Below, piece after piece: positions 1-11,795 of a DNA stretch of 64,000 bases. A program made the translations under genes and the position numbers. The notes beneath the pieces were generated by a model. The model was given only the letters and a program-made list of their open reading frames with translations, did no database searches and was not told the origin of the DNA. Within the stretch, counting starts at the first letter, position 1. The number at the start of each line of letters is the position of its first letter. The DNA lies in assembly GCF_000090795.2 (NCBI RefSeq), contig NW_003546275.1, forward strand, positions 403,934-467,933, given 5' to 3'. The DNA is from Amphimedon queenslandica. Its lineage: Eukaryota; Porifera; Demospongiae; Haplosclerida; Niphatidae.

Positions 1-2571
1 ACCTGGTGAAGAGAGCAGTTGAGATTGAGAATGATTTTATTCTTGCAAGATGTCTACTTGTAAGGATTCATGTATATGTACCATAAATAAATGTATTATT
101 ATTATTATTATTATTATTAGGGTTGCATGTTATGTGACGTGTATTCTGTACCAAATCCTACAGAAGGTGCACAAGCAATATTTTCTCTTACTTAATTCTT
201 TCATCCTCTCTCCCTCTTTCTCTCTCTTTTTAATTACTCTTTCTCTTCAACAGTTAAAATGCATCTTGATGTTGTTAATGAATGTTATCCAAAAGCTAAT
301 GACAGAGAGAAGCTACATATACAAACTTTCAGAGAAGCTAGTCTAGGTCATATTAAGAAAGCAACGGAGATACTCGACCAAATTACAATGAGATATCCTC
401 AGGGTAATGAAAATACTAGTATTAAAAAACCCTCACTTGATACATTATGCAGAAAGTTTGAGCTGAATTTAATTTCATGTATTCTTAAATCAATTTTTAG
501 ACTTTCATGCTGTCAAACTTTCATTCCTATACTACAAGAGCACGGGGGAATTCATTAGAATGAGAAACATCCTCTCAAGAGCAGTTACACACTGCCCTAA
601 AGAGGACCCACTTTATCCTCACCTTCTTAGCCAGTTAGTCAGAGAAGGAGCAGAGTGACTATACCTCTCTCTTTACTGCTATCCTTTAGGTATGCTTTTT
701 CTCTAGAGGAGACCAATGAGAGACAATATGCTGAGGAACTTTGCAGGGAAAGTCTTACATTACAACCAATTAATCCATGGGCATCTCATACTATGGGTAC
801 ATCTTTATAAGATTTTTTTTATAAATCACAAGTCTCCTCTCTATGCATGTAGCACACATCATTGAAGAGACTAAGGATCCTCAGAAAGGTGTTGATTTCT
901 TGTGCTCAACTCAAGAGGATTGGAACAAGACCCCATACGCCTTTCACCTCCTCTGGCACCTCTCACTGTATTATCTTGGTTAGTTAAAATTAAATAATAA
1001 TTTATTCCTCTGTACATTATACAATAAACTTGTTGTTTTTTAAAGATTTGGGCCAGTCTGACAAAGTTTTGGATGTTTTTGATGCAAAAATGGTTCCACT
1101 TTTAAGCAAGAGCTCACCTGTTTTTTATCTTGTTGATCTAGCCTCTTTATTATGGAGACTCAATGTATGCCAATCATGAAGGTCCTACTAATGATTATAT
1201 TTATTTATTGTATGTTGATTTTTGTTCAGTTGCTGAACATTGATCCTGATGAAAAGAGATGGCAAGTTATCTTAGATACCTATCGCTCAAAGATTGGAGT
1301 TTTCTCACATTCATGGTACCCTCCACCAGCTATTAATAATTATGATAATTATTGAAGGGTAAATGCTCACCTAATGATGTCCCTGTGCTATGGTAAAGTG
1401 ACTGCTGATACTGCTAGACTTGCTTTAGCAAATCAAGTTATACAAGTAACTGACTATTATTAAATTATTACTGATAATAATATATAATTTTTCTTGCTAT
1501 AGTCAATGGAGGTGTATTCAAAGGAGAGTGTATCAAGTGACTGCAGTGTTGCTGATCTGTTAGGTGTGCCTGTATGCAATGCATTATTAGCCTATGGACA
1601 AGAAAAATATGATGAAGTGAGATATATAGCATATAATAATCCTCTCACTTTGTTAATAAGGTTCTGTCACTGATGCTTCCTCTGAGATACGATTTCATCA
1701 AGTTTGGTGGAAGCTGGGCACAAAGACAAGTATTTGAATTAACTATTATAATGGTAAGCTTACCAGTAGTTTATCAGGATTTGATCACTATACTATACTT
1801 TGGAGCAATTTTTTTTAATTCATAAAAAATTCAAATTTGATTGGAATTTAACTTAAACTTTCTATGCAACATAAATACCTGCATATGCATCAGAAAAAAA
1901 TTATAAAAATAAAAATTCGTTCCCTTTTTATTTTGACACAACTTTAGTATGGGAACTTTGGCCTGATTTGGAGCAACTTTTAAAATTCATGAAAAATCTA
2001 ATTTTGATCGGAATCAACTCAAACTTGCTACATAGCATTAAAACATGTATATGTATCAGAAAAAATTATTAAAATGGAGAATTTTTTCCTACTCATTTTT
2101 GGCAAAATTTGTCCAAAATCCCTGTACTATAGTACAGGGAATTTGGCTCGATTTTGAAGCAACTTTTAAAATTCATAAAAAATGCAAATTTGATCGGAAT
2201 CAGCTCAAACTTTCTACACAACATAGGAACATGTATATGCATCAGGAAAAATTATAAAAATGGAGAATTCTCTACTTTTCATTTTTGACGAAATTTAGCT
2301 CGAGATCATGTACTATGGTACAGGGACTTTGACAGCAACTTTAAAAATTCATTAAAAAATCCAATGTCGATAGGAGCCAGTTATAATTTTCTAGAGAGTC
2401 AGAGGAAGAGCTGATGTTATTGATAGTTTGTTTTAGGCTGCCATTAAAGCTAACGACTTGTCTCAAGCTCTTGCTCTCATTATTGAGCTAAAAGTTAGTC
2501 TTTCCGTCTCTCTCTCTCTCTCTCTCTCTTCCTTATTTCTTCCTCTTCCTTCCTCTTTACTAATAACATAA
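1..2571 (+). CDS. TTC38: TTC38-like tetratricopeptide-repeat protein, 3' part (5' end outside window)
   Basis: Eleven coding exons join in consistent phase: 1-59, 254-403, 501-654, 690-796, 853-978, 1046-1164, 1230-1315, 1358-1445, 1503-1616, 1661-1753 and 2437-2571. The product matches the order of blocks I recall for TTC38: a helical segment with EKLHIQTF, then AHIIEETKDPQKG, a LLWHLSLYYLDLG block (TTC38 has a similar NYWHWALY block), DEKRWQVIL, LLGVPVCNALLAYG, and LPLRYDFIKFGGSWAQRQ, like the family's LPIRYRI..GGSNAQRD. TTC38 is a TPR protein of poorly known function, so no reaction is assigned. The last intron (1754-2436) holds a 186-bp repeat array. The 3' end is uncertain: the frame runs through a CT repeat to a stop at 2571, but GTTAGT just after IIELK is a good donor and could lead to a further exon that I could not identify. 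Confidence 0.82.
1800..2400 (-). repeat. 186-bp palindrome-centred tandem repeat, array 1 (about 3 units, in TTC38 intron)
   Basis: Units carry ccctgtactatagtacaggg at 2120-2139 and a degenerate form at 2306-2325, exactly 186 bp apart; a third, weaker unit lies near 1935. The flanks contain the family's shared blocks (aaaattcat, gatcggaatcagctcaaac, acatgtatatgcatcag). Orientation is opposite to the arrays near 19.0, 48.5 and 57.5 kb. Confidence 0.9.
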
Positions 2572-4105
2572 TAAATTATACACATTTATATCAAATTAAA
2601 ACAATCAATTACCATACTACACTGGTCAATACTCGTACATTATGCTCTGTTATCAATGGTGTATGTACATTCAAAGGGAGAAAGTGGGAGGAAAGAGGAG
2701 AGGAAAAGATACTTAGGAAGAAGGATAATGATTAAAGGAGAGAGAAATGCCGCTGTCAATCAATGCATAAACAAACACTAAGCCCTACAAATATTTGCAC
2801 CTGCAAATTACCATGAAGCTTATGCAGTACAAAAATACATGTACCCTCATTATAGCTACATACAGTGCTAAATTTTGGTTTGCCTTACAAGGTGCACCAG
2901 GTATATGATGTCATCTAACCACAGGTCAGGTATCCTCATGTACACACAATGTGTGGGCATATGCAATGTACTGCCAGTTATTGTTACTAGATGCTTGAAC
3001 CTTGTTACTACAGCCATATGCACACAGGCAGTTAGTGCCTTCAGGCAATTTTAAGACAATCTATAACAGCTGGTGCCCATATTCTTATTAAGTTATTATG
3101 TGTATTGTGTAGTACATATATGTCCACAGAATCTCGCAACAGGAAGGCTATGTTATTATAACCTTTTGTGGGGTATAGAGGATAAATTGATGGATTTGAT
3201 ATGTATAGAGATAGACGAGAAGGTTCACACGTGAGCATGCGTACTCAATTGTCTTGTGTGACCTTTCTATTGTGTTTGCGGGGAGCGATTGACCTTTTTG
3301 TTTGTATTCATCCATAATAGTCACAGAAACCTCACAATAAAATGCTTGAGTCGCTCTATCGAAGAGTACTGGATGAAAGCAGACTGAGAATCGGAGTGAA
3401 AACACTCAACGGCACAGCTGCCATAGAAACCTGATTGTGAACACTATGGTAATCCTTATTATCATAGCAACAATATATTCTCATAATGTAATCTTAATTT
3501 ATTTATTTGCTAATTGCTTCTCTCAATATCTTAATGTAAAAGTTCACACACTGTAATCCAATATGTCTTTATTTCATAATTTGTTATGTCAACAATGAGT
3601 GTCATCAACAATACTACACAATAACCAGACTAACCCGGTATGTTATATTCAACACTATGCCATGCTAGCTTGACACTATGCTTTATAGCCAGACTAGACT
3701 GGTATGTTATAGTTCCTGTAATAATTGATATTGTAATTATTAGATTACAATCACTAGAGACAAGTGACGTGACTGATGATACAGTTATAGATACAGTCCT
3801 GGTGCTACGGTACAGCTGTCCTGCTTCATGTTGTCTGCCTCTACATAAACTGGTTCAGATGCTTTTGTGATGTTTGTTACGGCAATTAGTACTTTTGTTA
3901 TTATTATAAAATATATCAAACGATTTTAAGTGCAATGTATATTTTTGCAAATTCATTTTCTGTAGCATTATACTGTAGTAAAAACATGATGTAACTTAAT
4001 ACATTATGTAACAATTAGAAATTTCTATTCACACGAATGGTACAAAAATGTAAGAAAAATGATAATTGTAAACGGAGAGTATATAGCCATTGCAAAACAC
4101 TAGAA

Positions 4106-4150
<45 letters not shown>

Positions 4151-4258
4151 TATGATCAATATAATGTTGATAATAGAGGAGGTGGTATTAGGGGGGTAGA
4201 GACAAATATAAAAGTTAAAAAATGATCAACACAATCAGAACGTCGTAAAAAAAGAGAG
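2572..4258. other. Intergenic stretch between TTC38-like gene and nuclear receptor 3' end
   Basis: The genes on either side converge here. Short open frames on both strands (for example minus strand 3405-3148) lack recognisable domains or a convincing exon set. A (AAT)n microsatellite lies at about 4109-4149. No RNA gene is seen by eye. Confidence 0.5.
4109..4149. repeat. (AAT)n microsatellite
   Basis: About 13 uninterrupted AAT units. Similar tracts occur near 21013-21050, 30752-30783, 34745-34775 and 53393-53434. Confidence 0.95.
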
Positions 4259-7200
4259 TCACATAACTTGATCGCCTGCCTCCACAGTCTCCTCCGTGGT
4301 CCCTCCCCCCTGATTAATCATAGACATGAGGAGCAATGCATCGATCCTTGCCTCTCCCTCGTGCACAAACTGCTCTAGTCTCAGCTGCTCTGTTACTTCA
4401 GTACTCACCTCATAGAGAGGGGTCAGGAGGCATAAGAGCTCACCAAACCTTCCCGGCTGTTTGTGCTCAGAGTATTCCATAAGCTCAATGTGACGCCTTT
4501 TTCTGTACTCCCTCACAGTCTCTTTGTCTCTCAGACAGTTTGACTCTGGGTTATTAAATAATTGAATTATAATAATAATCATTATTAGTGAAGTATGCAC
4601 ACGGTCACTTCCTCTAGATATTCTATGTATTCTCATTCCATCAACAAACAACAGTCATCAAAGAAAGCTCAATCCCTTTAAGACACCTTTTTTATATAAG
4701 CTTTGACAATAATGTTTGATTAGCATACTTATCTCTCTTTATAAGTCAACAATGGCTCCCTCCCTCTCTCTCTCTCTCCCTCTCTCCCTCCCCCCCACTC
4801 TCTCTCTGTACCTGGATTAAAGAGAACTATCTGTTTCATTAGCTTTAATTCTTGATCGTCCATGTTAAGCACTTTAAGAGGAACTACTAGTTTTGTTAGT
4901 GTAACATAAGCCACAGCTGAGACTCCTGAATTACTGTTAGTTGGACCAAGAACCTTCCCTGTTGACCCTAACAGCAACATATCTGACAGAGAAAGGGAGA
5001 GAGAAGGCACTGTCATGTTAGCTTTGCTGAGAGAAAAGTCAGAAATATATCTTAAATTTTTTTGACACCTTGTTTAACACCTTGAACACGTTAACAAGTC
5101 TTGTAAATGTTAACAAACATTTTGTCAATGATTACCGTACACACAAAGCATGCTAAACAGCATATGCTTCATCTCATGAAAGGCACAAAAATATGTACAT
5201 GTACATGTACATGTAAATACATGTGAACAAGTACATGTACATGTACAATGTAAGTGATGATATTGAATTAAAAGGAAGAGAAAGGAATGCACTGTACATA
5301 CATGTACATGTACATGTACATACAATAAATAATAATAATCACTTTAGACAATGGCATTCCAATCATTAGCCACACACAATTACAATAGACAATACTTTAA
5401 GTGCATATACATACAATGTACACGCACTTAGGATAACAAAGAGTACTAAGATATACTGTACATGTATTATTATCCTGTGGCTCATTGTGGTATGCTTTGT
5501 AAGAGAGTATTATGTAATCAAACAGCTGTTGTTATGTAACAGATAACTCTAAAATAAAATTGAATTGCCAGGGCTGCAATGGCTTGTGAGGTCAATGATA
5601 TTTATACAGTTCATCGAATAGAGTTTATTTTGTTTATTGCTGTACGTGATGCAGGTACATTGCTCTAATTCGTGTAAGCGTATCATACCATCGTAAGGAG
5701 TTGATGCTCTTGCAAATCCTAGCATAACTAGCTCAGGGACTGTACGTCTTAGCAATGCTTTCTGATCCATGGGAGACAAATCATCAAAATCCTTAACCTA
5801 TTAAAGAAAGAAAATACGTATTATCATAAGTGTGACAATTAAGTGTGTGTGTGTGTGTGTGTGTGTGTGTACATCAATTACTCACTTCTGATTTTGCCCA
5901 CTTAAACATATGCTTGATGCTACGCTTCAGTGATTCCAAAACCTCTTCAACTTCTGCTTCAGGCGCATCTGAGACTAAAAGAAGAAATAAAAGAAGAGAA
6001 GGCGGTTATACATGTAAACGTACACAGTTAATACATGTACATGACTCTCACCTGGTCTAGCTGGTTGAGGGGAGGGGCAGTTAGAGGGAGGGGCACTAGC
6101 TAAGGACCCATGACGCGATGACACATGACTCAAGACTGATTCCGGCTCAGTATGAGTCTCTGGAATGAGCTCAACAGCTAATTTCCCCTGACTATCACGA
6201 GTGAAGGAGGGAGAAGGAAGGGCACTATCGGGATCCTAAAAACATGTAATTACATGTACATGTACATGTTAAATGTGCTCACTCTATTGATTGGACTAGT
6301 AACCGCTGATCCAGGCATTGAGGCTCCTCCCCTGACCACACCTCCACCGTTATACTGTAACGGAGGATAAGGAGTGGCCCCATTAATGAGTGGTATTGGT
6401 GGAATGGTCTGAGAAAACCCTCCGGACCCGCCCACACGCATACATGTAGGTGACACAGGATAGCTATAAGGATAAGTGTTAGATTGATAAAAGAAAGAAT
6501 GCGAATTAGCGAGAGGTTTAAAACCGGTTGGACTAGTCGGGAGGCTATTTAGGGGCGTGCCCGGTTGACTAAGAGGGTGTGGCTCGTATTGGTGTGGTCC
6601 TGGATGCAGCGGAGTTGGTGGATGTGAGTAATGATGAATTTGAGGAGGAACTTGTACTGGGGCATAAGATGACATGTGAGGGGACGGAGGCAAGGGAGAG
6701 GGAACCGGGGTCCCGTGTGGGGTCTCATGGGGCGTGGCATAAGGCGTGGTCTCTTGTTTGATGACGGGGAGTCCGCCTGGTAAAACAACAAGAGGATTAG
6801 GAGCTGAGAGAGGGAGGAACGAGGTTGCAGGTGGGAGGGGAGACAAGGAGGAAGGACCTGGATTCGTAAGACGCTGCAAGTTAGCTTTTACTTGTATCTG
6901 TCTTGCTGTGATGTGATTGAGAGCATCCTCCAGTCGTTGCTTCTTAATCAGCATCTCATTCCAATTGACATTAGCTGCTGGTTGCTTTACAGTAGACCCC
7001 ATCAACTGGCTCACTGCCGTCTGTAACTCACTCCCGGTAAGAAATTGAGGGTCGGGTGAATCAACATGACCACTACTTGGACTGGGTCGCCCATTGCTAT
7101 GAGGTACACCTAGGGATGTCTGAACAAGTGGGCTCTGCTGTCGTACAGTCTTGATCAGCAAGGAAGAGTGCTCACTCACAGAATCAACTTGAGGAGATCT

Positions 7201-9591
7201 CTTATCAGAGTATTCCTCTGAGGTCGAGCTAGGCGTAGGAATTGAGCTCTTTTCGTGGATATTCTCTAAACTCTCACCAGAGAAGAGCTTAGGTATACTA
7301 GCGGATGATGCTACCCTGCCTCCTCCTCCAGTCTCGATCACGTTCGAATATATAGACGAGAGCTCTGGCGACGAAACGTTAAACTTAAACTGCTCGAAAT
7401 CGCTTTCATATCCTTCAATGTCCTCCTCTCCCTCCTCCCCCTCCTCCTGCTTTATTCTCTTTCTCTTTGACTTGTTCTCAATGGAGGCTGTGGGTGGGGT
7501 CGGGCTGCGATTCGATGAGGTGTCATTGTTCGATTCAGTTGAAGACCTCGGAAACACGGGCAAAGAGCCTGAAGGTTTCTTACGATTTTTAAGAACTTTC
7601 TCGTCTTTCATCTTCCGTGGAAACTTCTTTACAGCTAATTAAGAGAGAGAGAGAGAGAGAGGGAGGGAGGGAGGGAAGAAGGGGATTTTAAAAATATAAG
7701 AGGGAAGAAAGAACACAGGAGAAAGGGAGAGAAAGGAAAGGAAACAATGACTAATTGAAAGGTCAAATGATGTTTACTAGAACAAAGGGAGTTAAAAAAC
7801 AATTTTTAAATGAGCAACATCCTGAGCATGCACACTAGGGTACAAGGTTTAAAATATTTGCATACCAAACTCCATATAAGGTAATGGGCTTGCAACATTA
7901 TGAATATAGTATACTGGATGATTCCGGAAATGAGATTAATGTCATACAGGATCATGATGATAAAGAATGACATAATTGATGACATCACCATTAGTTCATG
8001 AATAATCATTAGACTTACGTGATAATTACACTTACGTGAAACAATTATCCACCCACCCCCAATCTACTATACCACACCTACAGGTAGTTATTAACTAGTT
8101 ATTAGATACTATATAAATTCTTATCTCAATGATATAGTAAATAGAAGCCAGTTGCTACTGGATCCAAATTAATGTATCAGAACTATATCAACATGAACAA
8201 TATCTCCCCCCCCTCTCTCTCTTCCTCTTTTTACTCGGTTATAATTAACAATTATTTTACGTACGCATGTAAAAAGTAGTAAGCTATATCTATAGTAATT
8301 CCTGAGTTTAAATAGACAGCATAATAATAATAATAATAAGAAAGAAGGTAGGAGACTAAAACTAAATAGAGCTTGAAATAGAGAGAGAGGGGGGGGGGGA
8401 GGGAGAAAAGATTAATAGGGAGAGGAGACAAAGAAACAAACCAGATGAAAGGTGGGATGTGTTTACTTTACGAAGGTATAATGTACACACCATAAAAGGT
8501 AATGCAACACAAGATTAAGTAAACCAACAAGCTCATATCAGCAAGTATACAGTAGTAAGGAGTCAAATTAGTGAAGAAAGAGAGAGAGAAAATGTGATTG
8601 AGAAATTAATTGTAAAATAATGTACTCATTTGATGTGAACAAGTAATGACATAGGAGCTATAGTGAGTGGGGAGTGTAAATAAATACTATAAGGCACTGG
8701 ATGGCCATCAGGATAGGATAGAGAGTGATCCTCATTAGGCTGATCAGTTCTGGTTTAATGTATTACATTAAGCATATGATGAATAATACAGTGGGCATTG
8801 GATAGACAATGACTGGAACTAATATTCATCTATCAAACAATTGAACAGACAGAACTGACGGTATTCATTTACCTTACACATTGAGTACTATATATACATG
8901 TATAGGTGTGTATGATATACTATAATGAAAAGTCTCTCCCTTTCTCCTAATGCTACAATGTGCATATACATGAATGAACAAATGCATAACAGGTTCTCCC
9001 TTGAACGCAGAGTATGGGCAGGGTGAGAGAACAAAACTGAAACCATATCAATGATTACAAAAAACAATTAAAATCAATTAGAAAAGCAAACTTCGCGAAA
9101 GGACAATAAATGTAACACAAAACAGCTCACCCAGGTGTAAGAAAACAACAAAATAGGGCTACACAATCATACATCATAGAGTTATCCTGCCATGCAAAGC
9201 CGAGCTCATTTCAAATACTTACAATCAATCTTCATCCCAGCCTGCGTGCACCTGTTGAATCTACAGGCCTGACAGACCTGCTTTATGTTAATGGCATTAC
9301 GACCAATCGGACAAGAGCCAGAGAAACGACACTTGTACTCTCGCCCCATCTGGACGGTACGCCGGAAAAAACACTTGCAGGCCTCGCAGCAAATGACGCC
9401 ATAATGACGCCTGAATACAGTACTAGTCTGAGCCACATCATCACAGACAGAACACTGACTGCCAGTTGAGGTCTTAGAGGGGGTGACTGCAGCCGGGACG
9501 AGGGTAGGAACAGAGGGGGAAGGAGAGGAAGAGGAGGAGAGAGAGAGGAGGGGCTCCTTCATGGGGCTTGTGGAGACTTGTGATGCCATTA
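4259..9591 (-). CDS. Nuclear receptor with enlarged zinc-finger loops and degenerate AF-2 (HNF4-like LBD)
   Basis: Seven coding exons in phase: 9591-9223 (ATG 9589), 7634-6283, 6235-6052, 5974-5886, 5797-5689, 4982-4812, 4545-4259, giving 852 aa. Residues 46-118 are a two-zinc-finger DNA-binding domain with P-box CEACKCFF. Residues 123-634 are a long low-complexity hinge. Residues 635-852 are a ligand-binding domain with FDDLSPMDQKALL (helix 3-5 signature), VLFNPE and QPGRFGELL. Both zinc-finger loops are longer than the family norm: 18 instead of 13 residues between the second and third Cys, and 12 instead of 9 in the second finger. The AF-2 position reads IDALLLMSM and lacks the usual Glu. 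QPGRFGELL and the helix 10-12 layout point to the HNF4/RXR branch. Sponges are reported to have two nuclear receptors; I think this is one of them. Exons upstream of 9591 (5' UTR) are not resolved. Confidence 0.9.
5190..5325. repeat. Cluster of acatgt palindromic hexamers
   Basis: Runs of tacatgtacatgtacatgta type at about 5195-5215, 5230-5250 and 5297-5320. The same motif recurs near 6250, 33480, 39770, 42400, 44160 and 55745. Confidence 0.85.
5841..5869. repeat. (GT)n microsatellite in nuclear receptor intron
   Basis: About 14 GT units close to the donor of the exon ending at 5886. Confidence 0.95.
7635..9222 (-). other. Intron between DNA-binding and hinge exons of the minus-strand nuclear receptor
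   Basis: Donor GTAAGT follows GMKID (exon ends 9223) and the acceptor lies just before 7634. It is a phase-1 intron of 1588 bp containing GA-rich and GGGA tracts near 7645-7680 and 8380-8405. No other gene is seen inside it. Confidence 0.7.
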
Positions 9592-11639
9592 CTAAAGAGA
9601 AGGTGTGCAAGAGAGGGAGAGGGAGGAGAGAAAGTTGTGCATAGTGATTGGAACAGGACACAATATGCAATCATGATACATGCATCTCTACTTAAACTAT
9701 GTCAAGACTATTTTTAATATAAATGAACCTGGACAAAACTGGTGTTTCCCCTTATCACATGCAAAATACAGGGCTGATATCAGAGGAGAGGGAGTCCTAG
9801 GGATATCTGAATCACCAAAAACACGGAGGGATTGAGGAGGGAAGGAGAGGTAAAGAGAATTTGCTTCTCATTTACATAAAACTCTGTCGAGCTCCTCGCG
9901 AGATGGGCGGGGTGAAAGAAGGAGTGGCACAAAAGGGAGGGGCTGGAATGTTAGTATACAAGATTTATACGGAGAGGAACAGAGAATTTATAGAATACTC
10001 CGGGTAAGTATACGGATACGATCCCTTTTTATTTCCTCCACACTCGCTCTCTCTTCTGTGGCAAAGTTCAACTAGAAGCTTTGAGCGCCGGGTAAGTTTG
10101 TTGGTAGGAGGAGGAGAGGAGACCTTTGAACCCTCTCTGCATCTCTGATTCACCCAGTCTTTCATTCTGTCCTTATATATAGGTAAAAAAACATTGGAGT
10201 TCTCTACTACTGCAAAAGTGAAAAAGGACACGTTCCATTGGTCAACAATACTTTGGACTGTCTCCATTACACTCTACCTCTTGTAATTCATCTGTCACTG
10301 GCTGTACTCTTTTCAGAGAATGAGCACAATCTTAAACCAGTAAGCTCTGTGTAGTTCTGCATTGCTTCAATTTGCAGCTTTTGAAAATTAAATGCAATTT
10401 TGAAACTTTGAAATTAAATTTCCCAATGAATGCATGTCTACTAGCAATATCCTGCAGTAGAGTTAGATTCTCTATCCTGGACCTCTTCTATTTATGTATT
10501 TTATCATAATCCAGCTTAAAATACTATTGTTTTGTGCATCTGATATAATTAATGGAGCTTAGTCTGTGTGTACATTCAAGTGTCTGTGAAACATCCTCTC
10601 TCTCTAATGAGCAGACATAAAAATAATTAATGGTTTATTATACCTGTGCAAATGCTTGGCCTCTCCTTAGCATATCATTTGTCCTCTTCCTTAGATAATG
10701 AGGAGAAATGAGGGCTTGGAGTGTGTGTGTGAATGAGCTATAGCTTTTGTTCATCAAAGCAATCCAATGCCATCAATTAGATAAACTATGTATAACAGTC
10801 TACTCGAATGCTTTACATGTGACCCTAATTGAGTAAATGCTTGCCATTACCAGCTCAAGTGTATATTGATGGATCCTAGGAAGAGAGAGAGAGGCAATGG
10901 AGAGTGACAGTGAAGTATAGGGACTTAAAAAGATGGAAAACAACAACAGCATAAAGAAAGAGAGAGCAACAGAGTATTATGTACACAACTCAACTAGTCC
11001 CAAACATAACTTCTCAGTATGATCCCTTCATGATTTGTAAGCAACTAACTCAAATAGCTCAACCAAGAGAAGGATACCTTTAGTCTCTCCCACACTACAC
11101 CTCATTCTCCTTCTTTCTCAAATTCTCATTTCCCTTATCAAAGCAATGCCTACCCTATGTACCACCTTATTGTGTACACTTGACCACCACATTGCACATG
11201 TGCCACATTCATGGCCTTTATTTTATACAAGCTTATTTGATGGGAATAAAGTCTTGTTGCTTGCATTGAGTTATTATTAGTGGGCCTCTGTTCTCAGAAA
11301 TGTTAGTAAAAGATTATAATAGACTCAATAGAGTGAATTTGTTTAGTCTCTTTTTGTAAATTGATTGCAGTCTGACTTGGTTCACTCCGAGGCATGGAAT
11401 TACCTGGAAAATAGTAAAATACGTACGCATATATGTACCTTACTCACTCTCCCAGCGTATGTGAGGTGGCTGCAGCTTATTATTTTTGCTGTGCATTATA
11501 GATTATATGTATGCACGCACAAGTGTTGATAAACTTAAAATGAGTTTTTGGAAGGTGATAATCAAATCTCATGACACTAAGTCTTATAAATGAAGTCATG
11601 TTAGTGTGAACATTATCATTGTCATTATTATCACCTTTT

Positions 11640-11642
<3 letters not shown>

Positions 11643-11712
<70 letters not shown>
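11643..11712. repeat. (CT)n microsatellite, about 35 units
   Basis: Uninterrupted CT dinucleotides run into ctattgtag, so the tract is also the polypyrimidine tract of the acceptor before the candidate exon at 11720. Confidence 0.97.
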
Positions 11713-11714
<2 letters not shown>

Positions 11715-11719
11715 TGTAG

Positions 11720-11795
11720 GCATCAAGGTATGTCTAATGATATTAATGATGCAGATGTTCCAGTGGTTGATGTTGCTACAGCTCTTTCAGATGAT
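11720..11795 (+). other. Candidate alternative first coding exon of the plus-strand nuclear receptor
   Basis: A strong acceptor (CT tract then ttgtag) is followed by ATG at 11730, a short frame beginning MSNDINDADVPVV, and a strong donor gat|gtaagt after 11795. The exon ends in phase 0. Splicing to the AG after ATGGAG near 13703 would keep the receptor frame and replace the first residues. No transcript evidence is available; it could equally be a non-coding exon or chance. Confidence 0.3.

Noticed and set aside
50-346. 98-aa open frame at the window start
   Set aside because: It crosses an (ATT)n intron; the real exons at 1-59 and 254-403 are in other frames and match TTC38.
3148-3405. 85-aa minus-strand frame
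   Set aside because: No domain, no splice context, in an AT-rich intergenic stretch.
9965-10267. 100-aa minus-strand frame upstream of the minus-strand receptor
   Set aside because: No domain; it cannot be joined in frame with confidence, so it is treated as possible 5' UTR only.
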